NCBI RefSeq assembly: GCF_000293805.1
Contig: NZ_AMBZ01000008.1
Span: forward strand, 304,969-368,968
DNA: 64,000 nucleotides
DNA from: Paenibacillus alvei DSM 29
GTDB lineage: Bacteria; Bacillota; Bacilli; Paenibacillales; Paenibacillaceae
Direction of reading: 5' to 3'
The notes under the pieces were generated by a model. That model was given only the letters and a program-made list of their open reading frames with translations, made no database searches and was not told the origin of the DNA. The stretch's first letter is position 1. Each line of letters opens with the position of its first letter. Below are positions 17,985-26,802 of the stretch, one piece after another. The position numbers were made by a program, and so were the translations under genes.

Positions 17985-19391
17985 TTATCGGTAAGGCGTC
18001 ATCATGATGTCGCCTTCAACGATACGGAAGGAAATTCGCTGTGCCATATCCTTGATGAACCGTACATTGCGGCCAATAACCAGCTTGGCACCGCCGTATA
18101 TCGTATGAGTTACATCTATGGAAGATACAGCAGTGTCCTCGAGCATTTTTTCGATTTCCAGCATACGCTCACGCATTTCGGTCTGCTCTCCAACAAGCTG
18201 TTTTTTCGTTGAATTCAATTTAATGCGCATTCCTAGTTTTTCTCCTGTCAACTGTCCAGTTGCAGCTAGTTGATCCAGAATACGAAGTGCTTTTTCGGTC
18301 TTCTCTACATTTTCAACATTGTATTTAAGCTTCGTTCGCAAATCTGTTAATTCATTACGCAAATCCGGTTGGACTCCCACTTCAATAATGGTGGCAGTAG
18401 ACATCGTATTGCCGATCGTACGAGCGGTTACACGCTCGCCTGCCTGTACAATTCCGCCTACAATAAGTCCCTTCGTGCCTTGGCAAACGACACGCTTGCC
18501 TGCTCGAATGTTGGAATGCATAATGCTTTGCGACACATTGACTTCTGTGCCTGCAATAACGTTCGCCTCTTGAATGAACGAACATTTCACATGAGTTCCA
18601 GCTTTGACGAGTCCTTTATTGCTGGCAATAATTCCGCCGCTTACCTCAATGCAGCCTGCCGCAGTGAGCGTAGCACCTTCTACTCCGCCATAGACGCGGA
18701 TATCCCCTGCCGCCTTAACCGTAAATCCAGTCAGTACATTACCACGAATGACGATTGTGCCGACAAAATCAATATTACCTGAGCGATAATCCACGTCTCC
18801 ATTGACTTCAAATACAGGAAATACACTAATTCGATCTGGTTCAATTCGGGATACTAGTCCATCAATCGCTGAATAAAGTGCTTTTTCATCCTCATCAAGA
18901 ACAACATTCTTACCTTGCTTGAAACGTGCCTCACGTCCATTGATTGCTTTCAGTTCCTCACCAAGAACGGACATGCCGGGTATCCCTTCTTGGCTTGGAA
19001 TCCGCTTGGCTATCAATTGACCTTTCTTAACGTTGTCTAACTGCTTCACTTCACGAAAATCAATCGTACCGTCTTCTCTCTCAGCTGGCCTTGACTCGCT
19101 TCCGCTCTGCGGAAGCATTAATTCGATTCGACCATCTACACCGTGTACGGGTGCTTTTCCATGAGCGACCATCGTTGCACCACGAGCAAAATTGATCGGA
19201 TTTGCAGCGATATCCTTCAGAACCTCAGGCTGTACTCCATATCGAACGCCATAAGAGCGCAGAAATTCGTTCAATTGTTCCACCGTACACTTGAGATCTT
19301 CGGCAGACTTCTTAAAATAGAGATGCGCCTGCATCTTATCTTCAGATATTGCGACATCCATATACTCTTCCAATGCCAATGTCATACTCAC
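17985..19391 (-). CDS. FapA family protein (DUF342), polymer-forming beta-helix
   Basis: DUF342/FapA proteins have a right-handed parallel beta-helix core; in other bacteria members have been linked to flagellar assembly or polar localisation. The N-terminal part (1-170) contains a helical domain (SAEDLKCTVEQLNEFLRSYG) and GKAPVHGVDGRIEL. The beta-helix follows (about 190-320) with periodic FVGTIVIRGNVLTGFTVKAA, IRVYGGVEGATLTAAGCIEV and later repeats. A coiled coil (about 330-420) and a final beta segment (GGAKLVIGRNVRFIKD) close the protein. The best start is GTG at 19391, six bases after AAGGGGGG; an ATG at 19418 has no site. It follows sigD. Confidence 0.88.
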   Translation of the reverse strand: MSMTLALEEYMDVAISEDKMQAHLYFKKSAEDLKCTVEQLNEFLRSYGVRYGVQPEVLKDIAANPINFARGATMVAHGKAPVHGVDGRIELMLPQSGSESRPAEREDGTIDFREVKQLDNVKKGQLIAKRIPSQEGIPGMSVLGEELKAINGREARFKQGKNVVLDEDEKALYSAIDGLVSRIEPDRISVFPVFEVNGDVDYRSGNIDFVGTIVIRGNVLTGFTVKAAGDIRVYGGVEGATLTAAGCIEVSGGIIASNKGLVKAGTHVKCSFIQEANVIAGTEVNVSQSIMHSNIRAGKRVVCQGTKGLIVGGIVQAGERVTARTIGNTMSTATIIEVGVQPDLRNELTDLRTKLKYNVENVEKTEKALRILDQLAATGQLTGEKLGMRIKLNSTKKQLVGEQTEMRERMLEIEKMLEDTAVSSIDVTHTIYGGAKLVIGRNVRFIKDMAQRISFRIVEGDIMMTPYR

Positions 19392-19452
19392 GAAAAACCC
19401 CCCTTTCTTTTTCTTCATTCAGCGTAGTCTCTCAACTATTCCGTATCTATTT

Positions 19453-20237
19453 TTAATTTTCCATTAACATAGGTTTCTGCTTCTCCAATACGGTTCGCAA
19501 TCTTAATATCGCCTTGGAGTGCAGCTGCGAAATTCGGGAAGGTGATAAAGACATGACTTCCGCGATTTCACTTAAAGACAAGTCCTCGTAATAGAACAAG
19601 GAGATTACCGTTCTCTCTTTATCGGTTAATTTATCAATTCCTTGAACAAGGGCTTCCTTTAAATAATACTCATTGACCTTGTACTCTGGATTCTTCGCAG
19701 TCTCATCAATCAATAGCGATATTCGAGTCTCCGAGTCATCCTCTCGAATCGGATCTTCCAATGAACAAATCGACATAATCGATACATCTTGAAGCATTCC
19801 ATGGAATTCCTTTTCGCTGACTTGCAAATAGGCGCTTACCTCTTCATCTGACACAGTACGCAAGTATTGCTGCTCCAATTGTTGATAAGCCTCTTCTATT
19901 TTTTCGCCTTTTCTCTTACCGAGCGAGGCACCCAATCTCCAGAGCGAAGTCCATCAAGGATTGCTCCCCGAACACGCCATGAGGCATAAGTTTCAAATTG
20001 CAATCCTCTTCGGTGATCGAATTTTTCAACAGCATCTATTAATCCAATAACACCATGGCTAGCCAGATCGTCCTTACTAACATTGCGAGGCAACCCTGCA
20101 GCAAGTCGATTCGATACGAAGTCGACGATGGATAGGTGGTTCTCTATCAATTGCCGCTTCGCATCCTGATCACCATGATCCTTCCAGCGTTCCCAAAGCC
20201 CCTCTTGCGAGCCAGGTTGTAATTTCTGTACGCTCAC
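19453..20237 (-). pseudogene. sigD: Flagellar sigma factor SigD (FliA), frameshifted in this sequence
   Basis: Alternative sigma factor for late flagellar, chemotaxis and autolysin genes. The first part (20237-19896) holds region 2 (LIENHLSIVDFVSNRLAAGL, DDLASHGVIGLIDAVEKFD, FETYASWRVRGAILDGLRSG). The second part, in another frame, holds regions 3 and 4 (KLTDKERTVISLFYYEDLSL and SLSEIAEVMSLSPSRISQLH). The two halves join without loss as ...REKAKKIEEAYQQLE if the run of six A at 19899-19904 had seven. The restored length is 261 residues, normal for the family. As written, the product stops after region 2 and could not function. Start GTG at 20237 has AGGAGG upstream. It follows cheD and the small membrane gene. 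Confidence 0.93.
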
Positions 20238-20252
20238 CGACAGTCAACCTCC

Positions 20253-20687
20253 TTACTTTTGTACGAAGTGACGAACAGCCTGTGCCAATTTCTCCGCATC
20301 TGGTTGCGGCTTGGTCACGAGCTTGGGTGGTTGCAGCGGTTGGAACGAGCCGCCATTATCATCTTCCGGATTCGTTTGTTTCGAATCTGGGCCAGACGGC
20401 CGCAGCAAGTCTCGAATAGCATCCTCTTCATCCGGAGTTGTCATATCCAACAGTGACCCTGCATTCGGGTTCTGATAAGAGCCTGATCCAGCCAGTACGG
20501 CATCAGCTTCTTTATGCAGCATGCCTAAGGCATATCTGACTCCATATGCAAGCCCAAACCATATCGCAAACGCAATGATTCCACGGAGCATACTCGTCGT
20601 CCAGACATTATTGCTCCAGGATACCATCATTGCAAGGAATGCTCCGACGGCACCAAATATGTAATTCCAACGTATTGTTCCTCTCAT
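20253..20687 (-). CDS. Hypothetical membrane protein between cheD and sigD
   Basis: It has 144 residues from ATG at 20687, one base after the cheD stop. Two hydrophobic segments (YIFGAVGAFLAMMVSW and MLRGIIAFAIWFGLAYGV) are followed by a soluble proline-rich tail and a C-terminal helix (AEKLAQAVRHFVQK). The ribosome site AAAAGGAT lies inside the end of cheD. I recognise no family. In B. subtilis cheD is followed directly by sigD, so this is an extra gene at this point; its motility role is only inferred from the operon. Confidence 0.75.
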   Translation of the reverse strand: MRGTIRWNYIFGAVGAFLAMMVSWSNNVWTTSMLRGIIAFAIWFGLAYGVRYALGMLHKEADAVLAGSGSYQNPNAGSLLDMTTPDEEDAIRDLLRPSGPDSKQTNPEDDNGGSFQPLQPPKLVTKPQPDAEKLAQAVRHFVQK

Positions 20688-20688
20688 G

Positions 20689-21183
20689 CTATATATCCTT
20701 TTCACCCATCTGCACACTGCGAATGTGTAGTCTCCCGTCATCGCAGTACAGCTCAATCGTTCTCCCATAATTGCCGCCTGTATCTTCTGCGTGAAGCGGG
20801 ATACTGTATTGCTCCAACATTACTTTGCAGGAATCAACATTACGTGGGCCGATGCGCATCATGTCGTTATTGGATGAAAAAGCGAACATTTGTGCGCCGC
20901 CGGCCATTTTCGCATGCATCCGGGACATGGAGGCCCCGGCTTCTGTCATGCGGCGTATTAGCTCTGGAATAGCAGTATCCGCATATTTGGCAATATTGCG
21001 ATTTCCCTCTCTTGCTATATCGGAAGAGGGCAACATGACATGCGCCATCCCCGCGACTTGGGCAACGGGGTCGTATAATGTCAATCCAACGCACGATCCG
21101 AGACCGGTCGTACGTAAGGAACCGAAACGGCTCACCTGCAAATCGGCCATTCCGACTTTTACAACCGTCGACTCTTCTATCAT
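20689..21183 (-). CDS. cheD: Chemoreceptor glutamine deamidase CheD
   Basis: Deamidates glutamines on chemoreceptors and, with CheC, adjusts adaptation in the Bacillus-type chemotaxis system. The protein has 164 residues. The catalytic cysteine lies in RTTGLGSCVGLTLYDP, and the catalytic histidine in VAGMAHVMLP; the later MHAKMAGGAQMF block is typical. The start at 21183 overlaps the end of cheC by four bases (ATGA type), indicating coupling and a joint function with CheC. Confidence 0.96.
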   Translation of the reverse strand: MIEESTVVKVGMADLQVSRFGSLRTTGLGSCVGLTLYDPVAQVAGMAHVMLPSSDIAREGNRNIAKYADTAIPELIRRMTEAGASMSRMHAKMAGGAQMFAFSSNNDMMRIGPRNVDSCKVMLEQYSIPLHAEDTGGNYGRTIELYCDDGRLHIRSVQMGEKDI

Positions 21184-21815
21184 TCGAATGGCACTCCCAA
21201 TGCAGCAAATATTTTGTCAAAAGAGTCCGGGTCAGGTATTAAGAAAAAGGTCCCTTGCACTTCATCGCAATCCTGTAAAAACTTCGTATCGATTAACAAA
21301 GCGCTGTCTCCCATTTCCCCATACTGCAATATTCCGTAGTTGAGCACTGCACCTGCCATATCGATGGCAAGCTGAGGAACAGTTGGAGACATCGCCAGAT
21401 GTGTGAAGTCTGCCAAGGAAGACAAGTACGAACCCGCTAATATATTTCCAATCTCCGACAAGGCGGACAATTCCATGTCATTGAACCATTGGTTAGTGTC
21501 TGAAGGAAGAGCTTCCAAATGTGACAGAAGGCGCTTAGCGGCATCGGTATCAAACATGAAGAATAAATGGCTTGGCGCATCTCCCTCGACGCGAAAATAA
21601 ATCGCAATTACAACATGCTCTGCTCCACCGACCTCGTCCGCAATTTCTTCAAACGGCAGAAGCCGTACCTTAGGCACAGCCATGTCAATTGGCCGGTTGA
21701 GAAGACGGGATAGTGCCGTTGCGGCGTTGCCGGCACCAATGTTCCCGACTTCCTTCAGAACATCCAGCTTGAATTCTCCGAGACGTTCAAATAAATGCAC
21801 GCTGCTACGCCTCAA
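21180..21815 (-). CDS. cheC: CheY-P phosphatase CheC
   Basis: Dephosphorylates CheY-P and binds CheD. Two pseudo-repeats carry the phosphatase signature with acidic and Asn residues: LDVLKEVGNIGAGNAATALS and ELSALSEIGNILAGSYLSSL. The protein has 211 residues. It overlaps both cheW (by 11 bases) and cheD (by 4 bases). The related FliY is encoded in the same operon at 34176-35432, so the organism has two phosphatases of this family. Confidence 0.95.
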   Translation of the reverse strand: MRRSSVHLFERLGEFKLDVLKEVGNIGAGNAATALSRLLNRPIDMAVPKVRLLPFEEIADEVGGAEHVVIAIYFRVEGDAPSHLFFMFDTDAAKRLLSHLEALPSDTNQWFNDMELSALSEIGNILAGSYLSSLADFTHLAMSPTVPQLAIDMAGAVLNYGILQYGEMGDSALLIDTKFLQDCDEVQGTFFLIPDPDSFDKIFAALGVPFE

Positions 21816-22266
21816 GCTGCTCTAGTCGAATAATTTCGCTCTTATTCAGCACTTCGGCCAAATTGAGCATAATAAGCAAACGGTTATCCCCAATCTTAGC
21901 TACGCCGCGCAAGTATTTGGCTTGAATTCCGCCAACAACCTCTGGTGCCGGTTCGATATCCTCATCAATAATGTCGATGACATCATTGGCGCTATCGACA
22001 ATAAAACCAACTTCCAGATCTTCATAAGCTACGATTATAATGCGGGATTGTTCAGTCACTTCCGCTGACGGCAAACCGAATCTGCCACGAAGCTCGATGA
22101 CAGGAACGACAACACCGCGCAAGTTGATAACACCTTTAATGAAGTCATATGTTTTCGGAACTCGTGTAATAGGAAGCATGCGCTCTATCGTTTTTACCTT
22201 TTCTACTTCAATACCGTATTCTTCTTCTCCTAACGTAAAGACAACGACCTTTAATTCCTCTGCCAT
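21805..22266 (-). CDS. cheW: Chemotaxis coupling protein CheW
   Basis: Links CheA to the receptors. It has 153 residues from ATG at 22266 (MAEELKVVVFTLGEEEYGIE), which has GAAGGAGGG upstream; the frame is open further to 22308 without a site. SH3-like CheW fold blocks are VKTIERMLPITRVPKTYDFI, KGVINLRGVVVPVIELRGRF and NDVIDIIDEDIEP. It lies 58 bases after cheA. Confidence 0.96.
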   Translation of the reverse strand: MAEELKVVVFTLGEEEYGIEVEKVKTIERMLPITRVPKTYDFIKGVINLRGVVVPVIELRGRFGLPSAEVTEQSRIIIVAYEDLEVGFIVDSANDVIDIIDEDIEPAPEVVGGIQAKYLRGVAKIGDNRLLIMLNLAEVLNKSEIIRLEQLEA

Positions 22267-22324
22267 GTCGCGCCCTCCTTCATTTGAATATGGCTGTATT
22301 GCTATCATGAATAGATATTGATGA

Positions 22325-24411
22325 TTACTTCAGTAAGGCATTCGGGTCTATGATCAACGCCACTTGCCCATCTCCAAGTATCGTTGCACCAGAGAAGCCC
22401 GGCGTGTTTTTCAAATAGGTTCCGAGCGGCTTCAGCACAATCTCGCTTTGACCGATAAAGTCATCTATAGCGAGTGCAGCCAAGCGTTCGCCTTTACGCA
22501 CAATGATGATTTCTATCTCTTCTTCTTCCATATCCGAATAATTCGGACAATCGAACAATGTGCTTAGGGACAGCAAAGGAATTACGCTGTCTCGGTAATC
22601 GACCATTCGAATTCCACCGTGAACGCGGCGTATTTTCTCTTTCTTAACCAAGCTGGTTTCCACAATAGAGCTAAGCGGAATTGCATATTTCTCGCTGCCC
22701 AAACGGAAGAGCATTGCTGATAAAATCGACATCGTAAGCGGAAGCTGTACAATGAACTTCGTTCCTTGTCCCAACTTGGACTCTACGATAACATGTCCGC
22801 CAAGTGAAGTAATCTTCGATCTTACGACATCAAGTCCTACGCCCCTGCCTGAAATATCAGAGACTTTTTCCGCCGTACTAAAGCCGGAGGCGAACAATAA
22901 CATATAAACTTGTTCATCGCTCATTTGAACTGCTCTCTCTGCAGTCACTACCCCATTCTTGATGGCTTTCTTCAGAACCATCGCGCGGTCAATTCCATGA
23001 CCGTCTTCTTCAATTTCGATGAAGACATGGTTGCCGCTGTGGAACGCCCGAAGATGGACAGTTCCGGTTTCTGATTTGCCCGCTGCGATACGTTCTTCGA
23101 TGGATTCAATACCATGGTCAACTGCATTACGCAGCAAATGGACAAGAGGATCACCAATTTCATCAATTACCGTGCGATCAAGCTCAGTCTCAGCACCTGT
23201 AATAATGAAATCTACTTTTTTATCTAGTGATTTAGCCAAGTCCCGCATCATCCGCGGGAATCTGCTGAATACTGTATCAACTGGCACCATGCGCAGCTTG
23301 AGTACGATATTTTGCAGATCGGAACTCACACGTGACAGATGCTCCACAGTGTCTGTCAAATCATGATTTTTCAGTTCTCCGGACAATTGTTCAAGACGAA
23401 CACGGTCGATAAGCATTTCGCTTAATAGATTCATTAATACGTCAAGTCGCTCAATGTCCACTCGAATTGTTCGATTTCCAACTGGTTTTCCCGTAGCAGC
23501 GGCTGCTGTATTTGCCTTTCGAGCTGGAGCAGAAGGCGATTCCGAAGCCGCAGACTGCTCTTGCTTTACGTCGGGCTTGGATGGCGCTGCTGTTGCCGCA
23601 GCTTCCTGCTTTCCAGCTTGTATCTCATCAATCTGACTGTTCCAATTCCGAACATCATCAAGCGTGAATGGCTGCACCTGCACACTGTCCAGCTCTGAAA
23701 CCTGTCCGATTTCTTGCTGTAGACGCGATTCCTGTTCGCTACTGACATAGAACACAGAAAATCCATTTTCGAACTTGTCCTGCTCGATGTCCTGTGCTGG
23801 CGGGTTCGACTTCACAACTTCTCCGTACTGCCCTAATACTTGGAACACCATATAAGCTCGAGCAGCCTTAAGCACGCAATCTTCACGCAATCGGATATGA
23901 ATATGGTATACATGCATGCCTGCTTCCAGCGATTGCTCCAGTATACTTCTTTGGAATTCATCAAGCCGTTCGTTTTGCTCTTCTTCACCAGAAGCAGAGC
24001 TGCCGTCTTCAGAAGCTGCTTCTTTTTGTAGTCGCCCTTGACTATGGACTGAAGAGATGCAACGATTGCCGTCACATCCGCCTTCCCTTCACCGCCATTG
24101 GTGATATCGGAAACCATTGCTTCCAAAGCATCCAAGCTTCGGAATAACGTATCAAAAATGAAGGAGTCCATTGCAAGTAGGTTATTTCTCACAAGATCCA
24201 ATACATTTTCCATCTGGTGGGTTAGTGAGGCCAAGTCCTCAAATCCCATCGTTGCCGACATCCCTTTGAGTGTGTGGGCAGACCGAAAAATAACTTGCAC
24301 AATCCCAACATCGTCCGGCTGGTTCTCCAACTCTAGCATGTGCTCGTTCAACGCTTGCAAATGGTCGTTCGCTTCGTCAATAAACATGGACAAATATTGA
24401 TTCAAATCCAT
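22325..24411 (-). pseudogene. cheA: Chemotaxis histidine kinase CheA, frameshifted in this sequence
   Basis: Central kinase of chemotaxis; phosphorylates CheY and CheB. The first fragment (24411 to 23833) carries the P1 domain with the phospho-accepting His46 (FRSAHTLKGMSA). The second, in another frame, carries P2, P3 (about residue 320, RIDVERLDVLMNLLSEML-like helix), the P4 kinase (PLVHLLRNAVDHGIE; ISGRGVGLDVVRSKI) and P5 (FRLGSEKYAIPLSSIVE). The correct frame reads KKEAASEDGSSASGEEEQNE across the break if the A run at 24023-24027 has six A instead of five. The restored protein has 695 residues, normal for CheA. As written only P1 plus an unrelated tail is translated from the native start. 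Confidence 0.95.
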
Positions 24412-24452
24412 GCTCGAACACCTCCTTTAACGATTTGCACAACAGTATCTGA

Positions 24453-25817
24453 TCATTTCATCGCATGTGTGATGGACTTAGCCATCTGCTGAAGTGGAAT
24501 GACTTGCGATACACATCCCAACTCGATTGCCGCGCGCGGCATGCCGAAGACGACGCAGCTTTCTTCACTTTCGACAAAGGTAGAAGTCACGCCCTCGTCG
24601 GCCAACCGTTTCATCATTTTTGCACCATCACTGCCCATCCCTGTTAACAGAACAATATGTCGTTTTAGCTCCTTCAACGGCAAAAGCGACTCGAAAAGGG
24701 TATCTACCGAAGGACGATGCCCGTTGCGAGGCTCTCCTTTAGAAAGAGCAATTGAATATGTCCCCTCCGGGTTGCGCACAGCCGTCATATGCATGCCGCC
24801 TGGCGCTATATAGGCTACTCCGGTATGAAGCACTTCGCCATGCTGCGCCTCTCTCACTTCGATATCGCTATAATTGTTCAATCGTTCAGCTAATGACTTC
24901 GTAAAATTAGGCGGCATATGCTGAACCACCAATATCGGCGCAGGGATTTGCTTAGGGAGCGATGATAACAGTTGCTTCAATGCACGCGGTCCGCCTGTTG
25001 ATGTCCCGATGGCAATGATTTGATCGAATTTGACTAGTTGGGTCGCACTTACAGCTTCATGCTGTCCTGTGACCCGGGAAGACATCCCATCTATTTGCTC
25101 ATCGCGACAACGTGGTTGTACTTCAGCATCTGAGATTGGAACAGGTGGCTTGTCCTCTCGAGAACGGCTAGTAACAGCCTTTTCGTCCGGAGTTCGACGT
25201 GTCTGCTTTTCATTAGCTGCCAATCTTGCTGCGGCTCGAGATGCCAATGGACTTTTAGCCTTTGGCTTATGCCCCTCCTCTTTACGAGGTTTCGAAGCAG
25301 ATTGATTCGGCGGCAAAGCATGATTTTCTTCTGTCTGAGAAGCTGTCGCCGCATACTCCCTTTTAAGACGCTCCCCTTGTTCCCGCAATCGCTCAAGCTG
25401 ACGCTTCCTTTCTTGAGAAGCGATAGCAGTATGCAGCTTCTCTCGAAGCATTTCTCCTACATTATGTATATCTTACGATCCGCCCGCTGGACTTGGCTTG
25501 CATACGAAGTCAAATGCTCCATATTCAAGGGCGGATAATGTTTCCGAACGCCCTTCCTCTGTCAAGCTTGACAGCATAATTACTGGAGTAGGACATTCTG
25601 TCATGATGCTCTGAAGTGCTTCTAAACCATTTCGAATCGGCATTTCAACATCAAGCGTCACAGCATCCGGTTTCAGTTCCATCACTTTATGTACAGCATC
25701 CACCCCGTCTGAGGCTGTCCCTACAATTTCAAAGGAATGATCCTGGATGATTAAATCAGAAATAATCGTTCGCATGAAGGCCGAGTCGTCCACAACAAGC
25801 ACTTTCTTAGTTGTCAA
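24453..25817 (-). pseudogene. cheB: CheB methylesterase with an in-frame stop between its two domains
   Basis: CheB removes methyl groups from chemoreceptors. The receiver domain (25817-25473; TTG start, VLVVDDSAFMRTII, phospho-acceptor Asp56 in LDVEMP) ends at a TAA at 25473-25475 after KPSPAGGS. The same frame continues at once with DIHNVGEMLREKL, a long charged linker (about residues 130-260) and the methylesterase domain: catalytic Ser in AIGTSTGGPRALKQL, His in VVQHMPPNFT, Asp in GMGSDGAKMM. The family normally has a sense codon, often Leu, at the stop position. A separate start for the second half would be ATG at 25451, but AGGAG is only two bases away. It may be a nonsense mutation, a base error or a true split gene. 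Confidence 0.92.
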
Positions 25818-25882
25818 TTTCTCATCACGCTCCCTGGCAGCAATTTGTGAATACTGCGTCCTTCATTCCATTATGCGTTCAT

Positions 25883-26798
25883 TTAGGAAGACCATTTGCC
25901 CAGCCATTTGCGCAAGAAATGCTTAACACCACCAGTTTGGCCCGCCTGCCCTGCTCCGTGCATATAGGCATTGGCTAGTTCGCGCAGTTGCTTGGCAACT
26001 ATACATTGTGGATACAAAATGGTAAAACGGGATTTGCTTCTTCACAGCCTGCATGACATGAGGATCATCATACAAAATGCCAAGCGTGGGAATCGGGCGA
26101 TGTAGGAATCGCTCCGCTACTGAGGATAGTCGCTCAGCAGTTTGGCTTCCCTCTTTCCAGTCAGATGCACGATTAATTACGAGACGGAACGTATGATCAG
26201 GTCTAGCTGCAGTCACAACCTTAATCAGTGCATAGGCGTCCGCAGTGGATGTTGGTTCTGGTGTGGTTACGACAAGTGTTTCATCCGCTGCAGTTAGAAA
26301 TTGCATCGTTTCCTTACTTAAACCCGCTCCCGTATCGAACAATATGACATCATATTGTTCTGACCATTTTTCCATTTCCTGAATGAAGTGTTCAATATGA
26401 ACAGAAGGCATATCCAGTAGTTCTTGAAACCCTGAGCCCCCAGGAATGTAATGCATCCCGCGAGGGCCCACCTGAATAATATCCTGCAAGGAACGCCCGT
26501 CACGCAGCACATGCATTAGGCTTACCCCCGATGTCGCACCAAGCAGTACATCGATGTTCCCCATGCCAATATCTGCATCGAATACTAGTGTTCGATATCC
26601 CGCCTCCTGCAAGGAGAGTGCAAAGTTCAACGTGAAATTGGATTTCCCCACTCCACCTTTGCCGCTCGTAACCGCAATAATGCGTGCCGTTGAAACCTGA
26701 GCGCGTTCCTGCGGCTTTCTGCTTACCGGCATCATTCGAGCTTTCTCATGACGGGACTCTACCAGTTGTCTTAGCCCTTCTGCTTGATCATAGCTCAT
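25883..26798 (-). CDS. flhG: MinD-like ATPase FlhG (YlxH), C terminus frameshifted
   Basis: P-loop ATPase that, with FlhF, controls number and placement of flagella. The deviant Walker A SGKGGVGKSNFTLNFALSLQ, the switch VFDADIGMGNIDVLLG and DVILFDTGAGLSKETM are clear. As written the frame continues to 25923 with a nonsense tail (YHFVSTMYSCQATAR). The neighbouring frame gives ILYPQCIVAKQLRELANAYM and ends at 25883, as in the family. One extra T in TTTT at 26022-26025, or an extra C beside it, explains the break. ATG at 26798 is the likelier start (nine bases after AGGTG); GTG at 26810 overlaps the flhF stop. Confidence 0.92.
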
Positions 26799-26802
26799 CT
26801 CG

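Noticed and set aside
19896..19906. Programmed ribosomal frameshift in sigD at GCGAAAAAATAG
   Set aside because: The slip site lacks the full A AAA AAA pattern (preceded by G), no stimulating structure is evident, and equal one-base changes in unrelated genes make error the simpler explanation.
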